Assembly: GCA_001632425.1 (NCBI GenBank)
Contig: KV425559.1
Span: 1 to 64,000 of the forward strand
Direction: 5' to 3'
From: Neolentinus lepideus HHB14362 ss-1
Taxonomy: Eukaryota > Basidiomycota > Agaricomycetes > Gloeophyllales > Gloeophyllaceae
Length of the DNA stretch: 64,000 nt
Notes under the pieces: model-generated
What the model saw: only the letters and a program-made list of their open reading frames with translations
Databases searched by the model: none
What the model was told of the DNA's origin: nothing
Part shown: one piece after another, positions 34,480 through 45,804 of the stretch
How positions within the stretch are numbered: position 1 is the stretch's first letter
Layout: the number at the start of each line of letters is the position of its first letter
Made by a program: the position numbers and the translations under genes

Positions 34480-36090
34480 ATGCGACGGTATCGTTCTCAC
34501 CTCTGGGTCTTTCATGCGTATCATACACTTATCTTTCTCTTCTTTATCTGTTTCATTACGCCATTCTCGTCTCGGTCCTGTCCTCAGTTCTTTTTCCGGC
34601 TCTATTATGTTGTTGTACTTCATTCAGGATTTGATACCCTCCTTCCGCTGTCTGTGTCAATGATAATCTGCTGACTTATCTGTATACCCCGTGTCTTGGT
34701 ACATCCTTGTTGAGCTGGCAGCTGTACGTTTCTGTATTCAAGTAACTTAAATCAAGTTCGTGTCATCAGTTAGAGTAGATTCCGTTATACTTGCCAACAA
34801 TAACATTCTGGGTCTGGCAAATAAAGGCACATTTAAACAGCTTAGGCATGAAATGGGCAGATGAATGGGTCTTTCGACCAGCAAGGGCTCGCGCGTGGCT
34901 CGCAAGTCACGTGATTGCGACTGATCGTCCAACACCCTTCAAGTTCCGACACAATATTTTGACGCGTTCCTCGTCTGCCGATTCTTGGGCACTTCTATCG
35001 AATTCTCCGGAAATTGCACACAATATTCGAAAATAAGAGTTTCTGAGTAGCTCTACAACTTGTACCTAAATCTACCGAGTCGACAAAACCCAATATCACC
35101 TTCCTGCAGGCTGTTTCCTCCAGGAGTCACTAGTACTGATAGCTCTCGGCGACAATAAAACTGCAGTCATACCGTAAGACGTGTTTACCTGACCTGACTC
35201 AAGCTTATCTACGACTGCCATGGTTTGATTTCCGTCATCCCGCACAGGCTGCTAATGTGTGCATGACAAAGTTTATCTTGTCATAGACGTTCCAGTGTGC
35301 AATGATCCTTCCCGGAGTCAAGGATGCTGTGTGACTAACAGATTTTACCTTGCCGTTTAGGTCAATATTTACCTTTAAAGACTCAACAGCAGAAGCTGAG
35401 TTGCCGGACGGTGCATGTATGCTTCTGGCTTTCATGATGCTGAATCAGCACTATGTTGTACGAGTGCGAGGCTGCTAATGTGTGCATGCTCGTAAAGACA
35501 AATTTTTCCTTGTTGTAGACGTTCCTGTGTGCAATGATCCTTACCGGAGACAAGCATGCTGCGTGGCTACAGAACGGGAAGGGGTTTGGCTGTCTTGAAC
35601 AGGCGGAGGTGCACAAACACCGTTGGGTGATGCAGCATCCTGGGATATGTAGTAAGTATTCATGAATGCTTGCAACTGCTACTTGAGTGCCAATAATATT
35701 TACTCTGCCTCTAGATCCACCGCATGTACCGCTCTCTCTGACTGATACTAACGCTCGGATGGGACTGAGAGCGGTGCTCGTGGTGGAGCCACCAAACTTA
35801 ATTTCAGAGCTATGAAATAAAAATAAACCTACATATGGTCGAACATGATTTCGTGGAAGACAAAGAAGCGGGGTTATATCTCTGAATTGCGAACAGGTAC
35901 ACGAGGCCAAGTTCCGTCGCTGGCTTCCTCCGTAACATTCACTCTTGTACCTCTACTTAAATGTTTAGATAGGCATTATCGCGTTCCTAAATTACTATGA
36001 AGTAGTAAGACGATGATGCCACAGTATTTAATACCTAGGCAGCGCATCAATGTCGAGAATACGTCAGAGTATCTTCATTTTGCCTCCAGG
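34480..36090 (+). other. 3' flank of member E and spacer to member F
   Basis: 34480 to about 35225 is homologous to the region after F (38478 to about 39165). It includes TCACGTGA at 34907-34914, ACGCGT at 34962-34967 and CCAACAATAA near 34793. From 35225 to 36090 there is no gene; it holds a pair of direct repeats (35247-35346 and 35470-35577). Confidence 0.55.
35247..35577 (+). repeat. Pair of diverged direct repeats, about 100 bp each
   Basis: 35247-35346 and 35470-35577 share AGGCTGCTAATGTGTGCATG, then TAGACGTTCC(A/T)GTGTGCAATG, ATCCTT(C/A)CCGGAG and CATGCTG-like ends. They are 223 bp apart. No coding potential is evident. Confidence 0.75.
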
Positions 36091-36637
36091 AGGTAGAGCT
36101 GTGTCTACCGTACTTACAGTAAACTCTGAATCAACGCCAGAATATTTCACGCGTCGAAACTTGCGACTCCGCATACTGTGGTCCAAGAGGACACGATCAC
36201 GTGACTGATCTATCTACTTCCGTTTGGATACGCTGTCGCCCACAGCTGTCCACTCCACCGGTAATAAGGCGTGGCTTGGGAAAATCACATCATGTATCGA
36301 GGATATGATAGTGCAAAGATACCAATGAAACAGTTATTAGAGCTGCTAATAGTCCGATACAAGCTGGACAGTGGACAAAGGGATTGTGGCATGTTCTGAT
36401 TACCGCTTCAGGCGAAATCAGTGGCATTTTCCCACTGTTCCCGCCTGCATTAAAGGCTCGCCTCCCTGCTCTCCTCTCTTCACTGCCTCAACATCTCATC
36501 AGCGGCACTTCTGCATATCATATCTTGCGTACACACTGCTATATACGCGCTTATCCAGGCAACACTCTATCTCCAAGACTCTGCCTCCACTCCAGATCAC
36601 GTAGGGCGTCTGCCACACCTGCCACACCGCATCAACT
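36091..36637 (+). promoter_or_regulatory. Promoter of member F
   Basis: TCACGTGA is at 36197-36204 and the family element CGCCCACAGCTGTCCAC at 36237-36253 (385 bp before the ATG). GCATTAAAGGCTCGCC lies near 36446-36461. A TATATA box is at 36540-36545, about 95 bp before the ATG. This is the most complete version of the group A/E/F promoter. Confidence 0.65.
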
Positions 36638-38477
36638 ATGAACTATTTTCGTCAAAATTACAGCACCTCAATGAGCTACAGCATGAGTTGTAATTACTCT
36701 AGCGTGGAGATCGAGTCTGAGCCATGGGGTGTTGAGGAGGAATCGAAGCACGGGTTTCCTATATCCAACGAGCGAGAGGTGAACTACCACCCTCCACCGC
36801 GGCCTGAAATTATACAACCAAGCTCTGTTACAAACACAGAAGCGGCAAGCCATGATAGTCAACGCCTACAGCAAGTCCAATCGTCTGGCCAGACACGCAG
36901 TGACTCTTGGAATGAGGTATCACCCGGAGTCCTGTCAGACGGTAGATGGACCAGAAATCACCCCCTCGTCCATCACTATCTTAGCCAAGTTAAGAAGAGA
37001 TATGGAGCCAGCGTGCAGGCGGACGACCTTAACGCTTCTAACCTCAACACTTTTCCAATCCCCTCAGACCCAAGAGTCTACGCCTTGGCCGCCATATGCA
37101 AGGAGCCTTATCCAGACGACCCAGCGTGGTGGATATTCTTCAATGCTAGACGCTGGAAAGAGTCCCAAATAATAATAAACACGGAACTCCATGGTACGTC
37201 TTGCTTTTGCACATGGGGCTCGATTGATAATAATATGAGCTCTTCCAGTGAAGCGCAGCATCTTTGGCGGCATCTATTTCGACGACGGCTTGGAGTCCAG
37301 AGTACGCGGCAACCACAGCAACTGGGCCGACAAAGTCCCGGAAGCAGACTGGCTCCTACCCAAAGCGAGGGCCAAGAGGTCGCGTCCAGCGAGAGTGTCG
37401 AAACGGAAGTTGGACGAGATGGAAGAAGTTGTAGACAATGCCGACCCAGATGCGGAGGAGGGTCCTAGGTCAGTTCCTGTATCAAAGAAACGACGTCGCA
37501 GGTTCAAGCTTACGCAACCCAAGAAGCATAAGAAGACGGAAGAGCCAGTGAGGGACGCTGCCACGGACGACGATGCTACGGAACATCTTGTTAGTTCTGA
37601 CGAAAACAACACAATTGACATTGCCGAGGACATGCAGAAGGCTGTTCGTTTCAGTGCGCGTATGCGCGCGAAGAAGACTGCAGCCGCTGAGGCCGATATC
37701 GAGGAGCCGTCAGTTGTCCGGAACGCGCCCGCTGCCGCCGCCTCAGACACTGCTGACCTCGAAGCTGCAAAGATTCTGCAGAGCTTCAAGGTCGACAAGT
37801 CGTCAGAGACGAATGCCTCAGGCTCGAGTACCGCCGTTAGTGTCTCTGGCAGCAATGCGACTGCGGCCGCTGGTGGACCACGGGCGTCGAAGAAGCTACT
37901 CACCGGCCCTGCTGACGATGTCGATGCAAATTCCGTCATCAACTGGGTTTCGAATGTTAGAGCTGATACGAAGGTGCTTGGGATTATCCTGGAGGTTCCT
38001 GAGTTGGAGGAACCCAAATCGGAGAACGTCGAGGAGAGCGAGCCCAAACCCGACGAGCAAGAACCTAAGAACACCAAAAGCAAAGGCAAGAGCACGTCTA
38101 GCTCCAAGTCTAAGTCGAAAGGCAAGGATAAGGAGGAATACAATACCGATGCCGGCATTTCACAAGGCGTTGAAGAGGCTAAACCTGCACGCCCTAGCAC
38201 CCGCATCCGTAAGACGTCCACGATAGCTAAAAAGGAGGTAGTTGTGGCGCCCGTCGAGCCTGAGTGCACGGCGTCCGGACCTGAGCCGTCTACAGAGGAG
38301 GCAAAGAGGGACGCGTCGCCTGTCCTTGGTCCAATCACCAGAAGGACTACGCGTACTCGCCGAAAGACACAGAAGGCAATCGAGGCTGCTGAGCACGCTG
38401 CACAGGCTCCGAAAAGGAGATCCACTTCTAGGAAGAAGGCTGCGGTCGCTACTGCTACGTCTACCGAGTCGAAGTGA
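36638..38477 (+). CDS. DGRWT-AIEAAE family protein, member F
   Basis: There are two exons, 36638-37193 and 37249-38477, giving 594 aa; the intron has a GTACGT donor and CCAG acceptor. Exon 1 has DGRWTRNHPLVHHYL, DPRVYALAAI, DPAWWIFFNARRWKESQIII. Exon 2 opens VKRSIFGGIYFDDGLESRVR, NWADKVPEADWLLPKARAKR, then KKRRRRFKLTQPKKHKK, a typical basic nuclear-targeting cluster. The rest is low complexity with Lys/Ser runs (KSTSSSKSKSKGKDKEE) and ends RRTTRTRRKTQKAIEAAEHA followed by AQAPKRRSTSRKK. It is very close to member A (inverted, 34 kb away) and to E (tandem, 4 kb away). All frames are open. The function is unknown and no homologous domain of known function was recognised. Confidence 0.82.
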
Positions 38478-41260
38478 ATGCGCCGGATCGTTCTCACCTC
38501 TGGGTCTTTCAACCATATCATATGCCTATCTTTCTCTTCTTTATCTGTTTCATTACGCCACTCTCATCGGTCCTATCCTCAGTTCCTTTCCCGGGTCTGC
38601 TATGTTGTCAAGTTATGTTGGTATTGCGGCACTTCATCCAGGATTTGATACCCTCCTTCCGCTGTCTGTGTCATTGATTATCTTCTGACTATCTTTATAC
38701 CCCGTATCTTCATCCTTGTAGAGCTGACATCTATACGTTTCTGTATCTGAGCTTCAAGTTAGTATCATCAGTTAGTGTAGAGTAGATTCTGTCGTACTTG
38801 CCAACAATAAAGGCGCACATCTAACCAGCTTAGGCATGAAATTCAGTGTTGACCATGGCCAGCAACGGACGCCGCCGCGCTACCTCGTAAGTCACGTGAT
38901 TGCCCCTGATCGCCAGCACATTTTGACGCGTTCCTCATCTGCTTACTCGTGGGCACTTTTATCGGATTCTCAGGACATTGCATACAACCTTCGACAGTAA
39001 ATCCCTGTGTAGCTCTACAATACCTAAACGAAACCCAACGTCGCCTTCCTGTTGGCCAATTCCACCAGGACTGATAACTCTCGGTGACAATGAAACTAGA
39101 GTGATACCGTAAGGCGCTTTTACCGAACTGAACCTAATTCAAGTTTATCCATTACTGTGATGGTTTTATTTTCCTCATCCCTCTTATTCGCCCGCGGTGA
39201 ACATGGCTCGTTTGATCTGGTCGCACGCCGCACCCTACATGGGATGCTGGAACAATCAATCCCTGCGCGTCGGACATCAGTGGCAACGTCAATGCATATC
39301 TCTCCAATCACCGGCATCACAGTAAATATTTTCAAGTGCGTCAGTCGTTCGTACAAACTCAAAACCAATGCGTGTCCTCTGAACTGTAGCGTCCCATCTC
39401 CTGGTTCGTAAAGCCATCAAGCACCAACGTCCGCTCACCGGTCTGTTGCTCTGGCTTTATGGAAACACATCAGCCACCCCATATTTTGCACCTGATCATG
39501 ATGCTCTTTGGTACCAGCTGACAACCGATAAAGTCCTTGGATCTGCTGGTGGACACTGCCTCCCCGGGCCTATGAACACCAAACCAAGAACTCGGATTCT
39601 CATCTCGTGCTCCGCCATCCAACTTGTTGATTATACAGAGCCTTGATACCGACGCTCGCGTTTACTCGGGCGTGTGGTAGTGGATAAACCAGAGAGATTG
39701 TGGAAGGACGCACTACGTGAACGAATGCTGCGCAACGCATGAGAAGTCCTTCGTCACAAGATGTTGAATGCAAAGATGCACGGATCCATATTTCGAAGAC
39801 AGAGTTTGTGTTAAGTTATATGGAAGTATTCACAACGGCGAGCAGCTCCCTTGTTGAAGTCTCTTTTCCTCATTTGGTTTGCCCAGAAAACCCACGCTCG
39901 TCTCTGCAGCTGAATTACGACGGACATCGTCATCTCTGGATGTCTCATGGATTTTGTATTACTGAGCTGTTACGATGTCCTTCGACAAACCAACCTCTGA
40001 ACCGTGGGCTAATAAAAAACCACTTTGCCAGTCTCTACAGAACAATCTAATATATCAAGTACGTGATATGCTTCGGGATTTTGTTAGTATTTTATGCAAG
40101 TCTACCAATGCGACCCCTCGAAAACACAATCACATGTGATATGAGCACCTATGCAATCCTCCCAACAAAATGGAGACATAAGCAAGACCCGGCATTACCG
40201 CGGTGTGCGACTGCACTAGTGCATCCCGTCGTACGAGGGATATTTATGGCAAGAAATAACATACAATAGTAATGTGTATATATGTACAAACTGAATAAGG
40301 GTGAATATAGCACCTGGACAAGGAGACACAGCTCTGTCAGAACAGCAAAGGCTATGAAATCATACTAATATATACGGTAGTTAGACATCAGGAGACTGAT
40401 GTTCATAGTATGATGGTTACGGCGCGGACTAATCGCTCTTTTGGCTACGGAAGTAGTAAGAGGCGGAAGGTCCCGTGTTCGATCCTTACACTGTGCATAT
40501 CTTTATTATTGCTTCAGTGCACTTCCTTACTACTTTTTCATTTTTTTCTTTCCTACCTTTTCAATGATAGGGCCTGGTCTTCACTCCCCATGATTAGTCG
40601 CATATCCCCTCCAGCAGCATCATGTTTATTTTGTTAATTCGCCCAAGAGTCGCAATCTAACCATAGGGTAGTAACGAATTTCACTACTGATAATCGAAAC
40701 TTAGAAACATCTGGTGCTCTCCAGCAGCGTGCAAACTCCGGCGCGACACGTGATTGATGGTTATATGTCCGTGGATTTGTTTTTTCGAGGAGTCGCATTG
40801 TGCAAGAAACACGCATCTTGTTCGTCGCGCAGCAGATGACAGTGCCTTTCCTCTCCTTTATTACTTCCTGCCACCAGATTCCTGACTCAGAAGTCAGCTT
40901 GCACTCAAGCTCCCGCCGGACTGGTCTCTCGTATACGGCATATGTACTAGAAGTATGTGGATTGTCGGCATACGGAAAAGATGGTTGGAAAAGTGTAAAA
41001 GAACAGAGCCATTCCCAAGCTCCTAAAACCATCCTCTCGTTCCTCAATCCGAGAGCACGTGAGGAAAAATGTTATATTAAGCAATGTCAATTGATTTGGT
41101 TTTAGGAACCTGAGCCATTCCTGCATGTGCAGGAAAAAGGACAGACAGGGCGCACTATAACTCATTCATCATAGGTCCGAACGTGACAAACGCGTTCAAA
41201 TTGCCATCACGTGCCTGTCAAGAGCGCCCATAATCTGCTCGCGTGGCCACGATCGTCTAA
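38478..41260. other. 3' flank of member F, then a gene-free stretch
   Basis: Up to about 39165 the sequence repeats the E flank, with TCACGTGA at 38892-38899, ACGCGT at 38926-38931 and CCAACAATAAAGG near 38799. From 39170 to 41260 only short ORFs occur (for example about 66 aa at 39446 and 137 aa antisense at 40634-41047). None has a recognisable domain, and no gene is supported. Confidence 0.45.
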
Positions 41261-41271
41261 TTAGGGTTAGG
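41261..41271 (+). promoter_or_regulatory. Telo-box-like element upstream of LSM2
   Basis: TTAGGGTTAGG sits 59 bp before the LSM2 ATG. Two telomere-type repeat units at this position resemble the telo-box found in promoters of translation and RNA-processing genes. A single TTAGGG (as CCCTAA, 46878-46883) lies 65 bp before the uS7 ATG. Confidence 0.45.
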
Positions 41272-41329
41272 TTCTATATTGTCACTCCCTCAGCCACATC
41301 CGCTACCCAAAGCCTTTGCCTCCATCACC

Positions 41330-41860
41330 ATGGTACGTCCCTTAAATCCAAATCCAAATCCAAAATAAAAATTTAACCCAAATCCGACTGCAAAATGTAG
41401 CTCATCTTCTCCGTCTTCAAAACCCTGACCGACCAGCGCGTGACCGTCGAGCTCAAGAACGACCTCTCCATCACAGGCACGCTCAAATCCGTCGACCAGT
41501 GCGTCGATGCCCTTTACTTTCCTCTATCCTCATACCCCTCTCAACCCGTCTGCCTGCTGCAGATTCCTCAACATCCGCCTCGACGGAATCAAAGTGCTCG
41601 ACGAGCAGCGATACCCCCACATGGTGTGTATCGCCTCCTCCATCGTCTTGTGTGTGCTGAAGTAGCTTGTTGAGATGGCGGTGAAGAACTGCTTCATCCG
41701 CGGTTCGGTCGTGCGCTACGTGCAGCTCCCGGCGGAGCACGTCGACACGCAGCTGTTGGAGGACGCGACGCGGCGAGGCGAGTGTGCTCTCTTATCTTCA
41801 CTCTAGCCCGGGACTGATGCGTTCGTTCGAGCAGAGGCGGCCAACCAGACGAAGCGGTGA
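41330..41860 (+). CDS. LSM2: U6 snRNA-associated Sm-like protein LSm2
   Basis: Five exons: 41330-41332 (the ATG alone), 41401-41498, 41563-41623, 41666-41777, 41835-41860, giving 99 aa. LSm2 is a subunit of the LSm2-8 ring on U6 snRNA (splicing) and the LSm1-7 ring (mRNA decay). The Sm fold is clear: MLIFSVFKTLTDQRVTVELK, NDLSITGTLKSVDQFLNIRL (Sm1), then YPHMLVEMAVKNCFIRGSVV and RYVQLP (Sm2). It ends DTQLLEDATRREAANQTKR. Length matches the usual 95 or so residues. Intron 1 directly follows the start codon. The last intron uses a GC donor (CGAG|GCGAGT), the only choice that keeps the conserved ATRREA frame. It is convergent with WDR83. Confidence 0.95.
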
Positions 41861-42071
41861 CGGTCGGCGTATTGATTTACGGACTTCTGAGCGTGTACGT
41901 TACATGATATATATTGACGACTCCATGCTATGGCATAGTATTTCTCTCGTACACAGCAGTCTCACCTCGTGCCCATCCCTCGATCACCTCTATCGCTCCC
42001 AAGCCTCTTCAGGAGGCCATTTTTCTCTCTGGCAGGGTATGTCTGATCAACGGGCCGATACAACAGGCCCT

Positions 42072-43376
42072 CTAGATCTTGCTCGGATGCCGCCACACCT
42101 TCACGGTCCCATCCGCACTGGCCGTAACCATCTCCCCAGCGTCCGTCGGGTGATGTTCAGTCCAAGTGACCACCTTCTCATGCACCCTCGGCGGCGGGTT
42201 CGGCTGCAGCACCTGGCCCTGCACCCAACCCCCAGTCAACCCCACGCCACAACAGGAACGCGAAGACTGCGCCACTCACATCAAGCAGATCCCACGCCCA
42301 CACCCGCCCGCCCTCGTCGCCGCCCACCACGCTCGCCTCGCCGTGCCCAAACACCGCGCGGCACCGGTAGTTCTTCACGCTGTAACCGGCTGCGGTGAAT
42401 TGCTGGAGCAGCTTCCCGGTGCTGGCGTCCATGAGGCGCACGGTGGAGTCGAGCGTGGTGGCGAGGTAGGTGGTGTAGTCGGCGGTGGGAAGGACGGATG
42501 TTACAGGGGCTGTATAGGCAGATCCGTTAGCGAGGAGGAGAAGGCAACGAGCGGGACAAGGGGGGTAGGAGAGGGTTAGGGTAAACGCGTGAGGTCAGGG
42601 AGACAAGGGGAAGGAAGGAAGGACGCACATCCAATATAGTCCGCCCTCAACTGTCCCTTGCGCAAATCGTACGTGCGCACATGCCCATCCACGGACCCAG
42701 TGATTATGTTCGTCGGCCCGACGTGGATAGTCTGCACCGCGTCCTTCGCTTCCTCGAGAATCTGGATGGGGGCGTGCGACTGGGAGCTTGATGAGCATGA
42801 GCCGTGGAGGGTGCAGAAGTGAGAGCTGGGTCACGCGTACCGGAGGTCCCACAGGCGGACTGTCGCGTCGTATGAGCCTGTAGATAGCATTTATGTTGCA
42901 TGAGGGGAGTTGGAGGGAGGGAGGGACGAGAAGTGGCGCACCACTAGCGAGCACGGAGGCGTCCGCGTTGAAGTCGACTGCGTTCACGCGCCCCATGTGT
43001 CCCGAGAACCGCTTGAGAGTGGCCCCCGCGGTGACGTCCCACAAGAAAACTGAGCGGTCCCCGCCCGAGCTCGCGAACTTGCTGTTATCATGCGCCCTGT
43101 ATCGCACACTTCAGCCTGACTTCCTCCCCTCTCCTTCCACGATACGAGCAGCACTCACACAGCAATGGAGAGCACCTCGTAGCCATGGCTCGCGTACACC
43201 TTGATCTCCGTCCCGAGCGTGGGGTTCCACAGGCGCACTGTGCGGTCCTGCCCGCCCGTCAGTATGTACTTCGCGGACCCTTTGGCGTAGCGCGCGACGT
43301 GGACGGGGCCGCGGTGGTTGGAGAGGGTCGTGTGCAGGGTGCGTGCGAGGGGTTGGGGGCCTCGGGAGGGCGCCAT
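42072..43376 (-). CDS. WDR83: WD40-repeat protein WDR83/MORG1 homologue
   Basis: Six exons on the minus strand: 43376-43159, 43096-42942, 42877-42841, 42786-42629, 42509-42280, 42218-42072. A seven-bladed WD40 propeller is expected; repeats end GGQDRTVRLWN, GGDRSVFLWD, GSYDATVRLWDLR, GSVDGHVRTYDLR, STVRLMD, DEGGRVWAWDLLD and SADGTVKVWRHP. WDR83 family proteins scaffold MAPK signalling in animals and are found with spliceosomal C complexes, consistent with a nuclear and cytoplasmic protein of about 315 residues. The RSQSHAPIQILEEAKDAV junction decided the exon-4 acceptor (42786). Its start lies 666 bp from the divergent F-box gene. I am confident in the family, less so in the precise cellular role in fungi. 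Confidence 0.92.
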
Positions 43377-44042
43377 GGGTGTTGGAGGAGAACTTGCAAG
43401 TGTTAGTGCCGCCGGCTAGATCGTGAAGTAAAATTATTATTATTTAAATTGGGTTTTGGACCGCGAGGAAAAGAAGAATTTTGCGAACAAAAAAATCTCT
43501 TCCTGTAGAATATTATTCCTAAAACTTTGATGACAAAAGGAATAGTAATGTCCATCTCATTTCTTTATGACAAATGGTATTTATATTTCCCGATTTAGCT
43601 ACTCGATTGCCCATTTTGGTTAATTTGATTTTCGATGTTTCCAAAGTCGCGATCTCGCCATATATATGGGCGACTGTCCATGAATTCTGACTTACTTATT
43701 ATTATTTTTGTTCCCTCTGCTCACTCAAGCCGTGTTTGTCCATCGACTCTCCCAGGTCATTTTTCGTGTCGTCTACTACACCAGTAATGAGTCTCGTGGC
43801 ACTTTCGTAGGTGGTATCATGGGCTTTCGGTTTGAGACGTAGCTGTCAATGTAAAGTATGCTACATCCATGAATATTAAATAATACTTGTTCAACGTTGT
43901 TGAGACCACCCGATTCCAGCCTCAGACTGAACGGCTATTTCCGAAGTGGTATTTCCTTATCCCGCTAACGCTGCTCCATAAGCATCGACCATCAACAAGA
44001 CTGCCATCCTTCGTTATCTTCCTACTCTTCAGGACATTCAGC
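43377..44042. other. Divergent intergenic region between WDR83 and the F-box gene
   Basis: This 666-bp AT-rich stretch has long A and T runs near 43430-43580 and no ORF of note. It presumably carries both promoters; I see no strong TATA box. Confidence 0.45.
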
Positions 44043-45804
44043 ATGTCGAAGAGGCCTCTCTCGCCAGCGCCTCTGCCCGCATTTAAGTGCCGGCATACTT
44101 CGTTCTCATCCCAGCCTCACACGACGCTCCCCTTGAACTTCGACTCTGCTCTGTACGATGAAGTCATCTTGCAGATCTTCTCCCACCTCCCCTTCACCGA
44201 CCTTTGCGCCATCCAGCGAACAAACAGGAACTGGGCGCGCCTCGCGCTCGACAACCAGGTACATACCCGTCTCACAGCAGTCATCTGAAGGACACGTTGA
44301 ACGTCGTTGCGTTGAGTAGCTGTGGAAGGCGCTGTACTTGGCTGAGTATGGGCGCACGAGGCTGAGAGGCGGGAGGGGGTTCGTTGGGAGGGCTGATGGG
44401 AGGGAGATTAAAGCTCTTCCTGGGCGGGCGAAGGAGAAGGCGCATGCGCAGGAGGATGCGGTCAAGGACTGGAAGTGGATGTTTCGAATAAGCTCGAACT
44501 GGCGCAGAGGTAACTTTGAGTTCGACAGCACGCCTGTGGGGTACTGAAACTGGTTGTTAGGGCGGTGCTCCATCGAGCAGCTTGACGAGAGCATCGAGCG
44601 TCCTTTTCGGACCTCACTCCTCAGCACATCGACGGCGGGTGGTCCGCTGAGAGGCATGCATGTGATCCTCGCAGGCAATCTGACTATCACTGTATCCTCC
44701 CTTCTGTCGACATCACCGTCGATAAACGTCCTGTCCTCTACGCAACAGTCTGCCACCCTCGTGGCGGGCTCTTCGCAATCAACTAATCCAGCGTATGTAA
44801 CGACCCTTGCCCTGGATCAGTCACCCCCAATCTCCTCATCACCGCAAATCTCGCGTCTAGCCTGCTTCCTGTCCTCGGGAGAGTTCTCCATCTTCCGTCT
44901 ACACCACAGCACCCCATCATCTTCATCGAAGCTCTTCACCTACATACCCACCCGACCCCACGCCCGTACTTCTCCCATCATCCAGGCCGTCTACCACCAT
45001 CCCCTGCTCATCACGCTCTCCCAGTCCTTCCACCTCTCCCTCTACGACCTCTCCGCCGAAGGCAAAGTGCGCCTCACGCAGACCCTCACCTCGTTCACGT
45101 CCTACCCCCCGAGCTCGCTCGTCCTCTCCGCGCCTGCGCCGTCAGCATACAAGCTCGTGCTCGCGTACGCGATCCACGTCTACCCCGCGCACTGGAGCGT
45201 CGGCGCAACCGAGCTGATCATCTCCGCCGCGGAGGGCATGGCGGTGACATCCACGCGCACCGCGCGGGCGGTCGACGTGCCCGGCGGGTGGGTCGACGCG
45301 GCGAAGCTGCAGACGATGCGCGCGCAGTGGGCGCGCAAGGTCGCGAGCGTCGCGGACACGCAGACGGACGGCAAGTGGGTGGTGCTCGCGCCCGGGGAGG
45401 CTGGGGTGTGCGCCGCGTCCGACGACAGCGACTCCGCCGCGCTCTACAGGTCGTCCAGTCTCTACTCCGGGAGCACGCTACAGCTCTACCGGCTGCACCT
45501 GCCCTCGGCGGCGCACGCGTCCGCCGCGCCGAAGCTCACCTTCGTGCGGAGCCTGCACGGTCAGGTCGGGCCCGTATCTGCGCTCGCGCTGGCGGACGGA
45601 CGCTGCGTCAGCCTTGGAGTAAACGGGAGCATTTGGGCGTGGGATCTCGAGGCGGGGACGGGCGCTGAGGTTGCGGAGGGCGTGGATGTTTTGGGTGATG
45701 AGGGACGGATGACGGTGGGTGCGAGAGGCGCGGTGGCGTTTGATGAGAGGAGGATTGTTAGTGCGGGAGTGGAGGGGGTGCAGGTGAGACGGTTTGATAT
45801 ATAG
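44043..45804 (+). CDS. F-box protein with a C-terminal beta-propeller-like region
   Basis: Three exons: 44043-44258, 44320-44509, 44561-45804, giving about 549 aa. The F-box covers residues about 35-80: LYDEVILQIFSHLPFTDLCA, IQRTNRNWARLALDNQLWKA. F-box proteins bind Skp1 in SCF ubiquitin ligases and present substrates for ubiquitination. A KDWKWMFRISSNWRRG helix follows. The rest has WD-like strands (LVLAYAIHVYPAHWSVGATE, ALADGRCVSLGVNGSIWAWD, ERRIVSAGVEGVQVRRFDI), so a substrate-binding propeller is plausible, as in F-box/WD40 proteins. The third exon turns strongly GC-rich after about 45050. I cannot assign an orthologue. Confidence 0.85.

Noticed and set aside
37274..38521. 415-aa antisense ORF opposite member F
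   Set aside because: Codon shadow of a low-complexity Lys/Ala/Ser-rich exon; no promoter or splice logic supports it.
40409..40500. tRNA-like sequence with GTGTTCGATCC and an A-box-like segment
   Set aside because: The T-arm stem does not pair and no acceptor stem closes the fold, so no tRNA is called.
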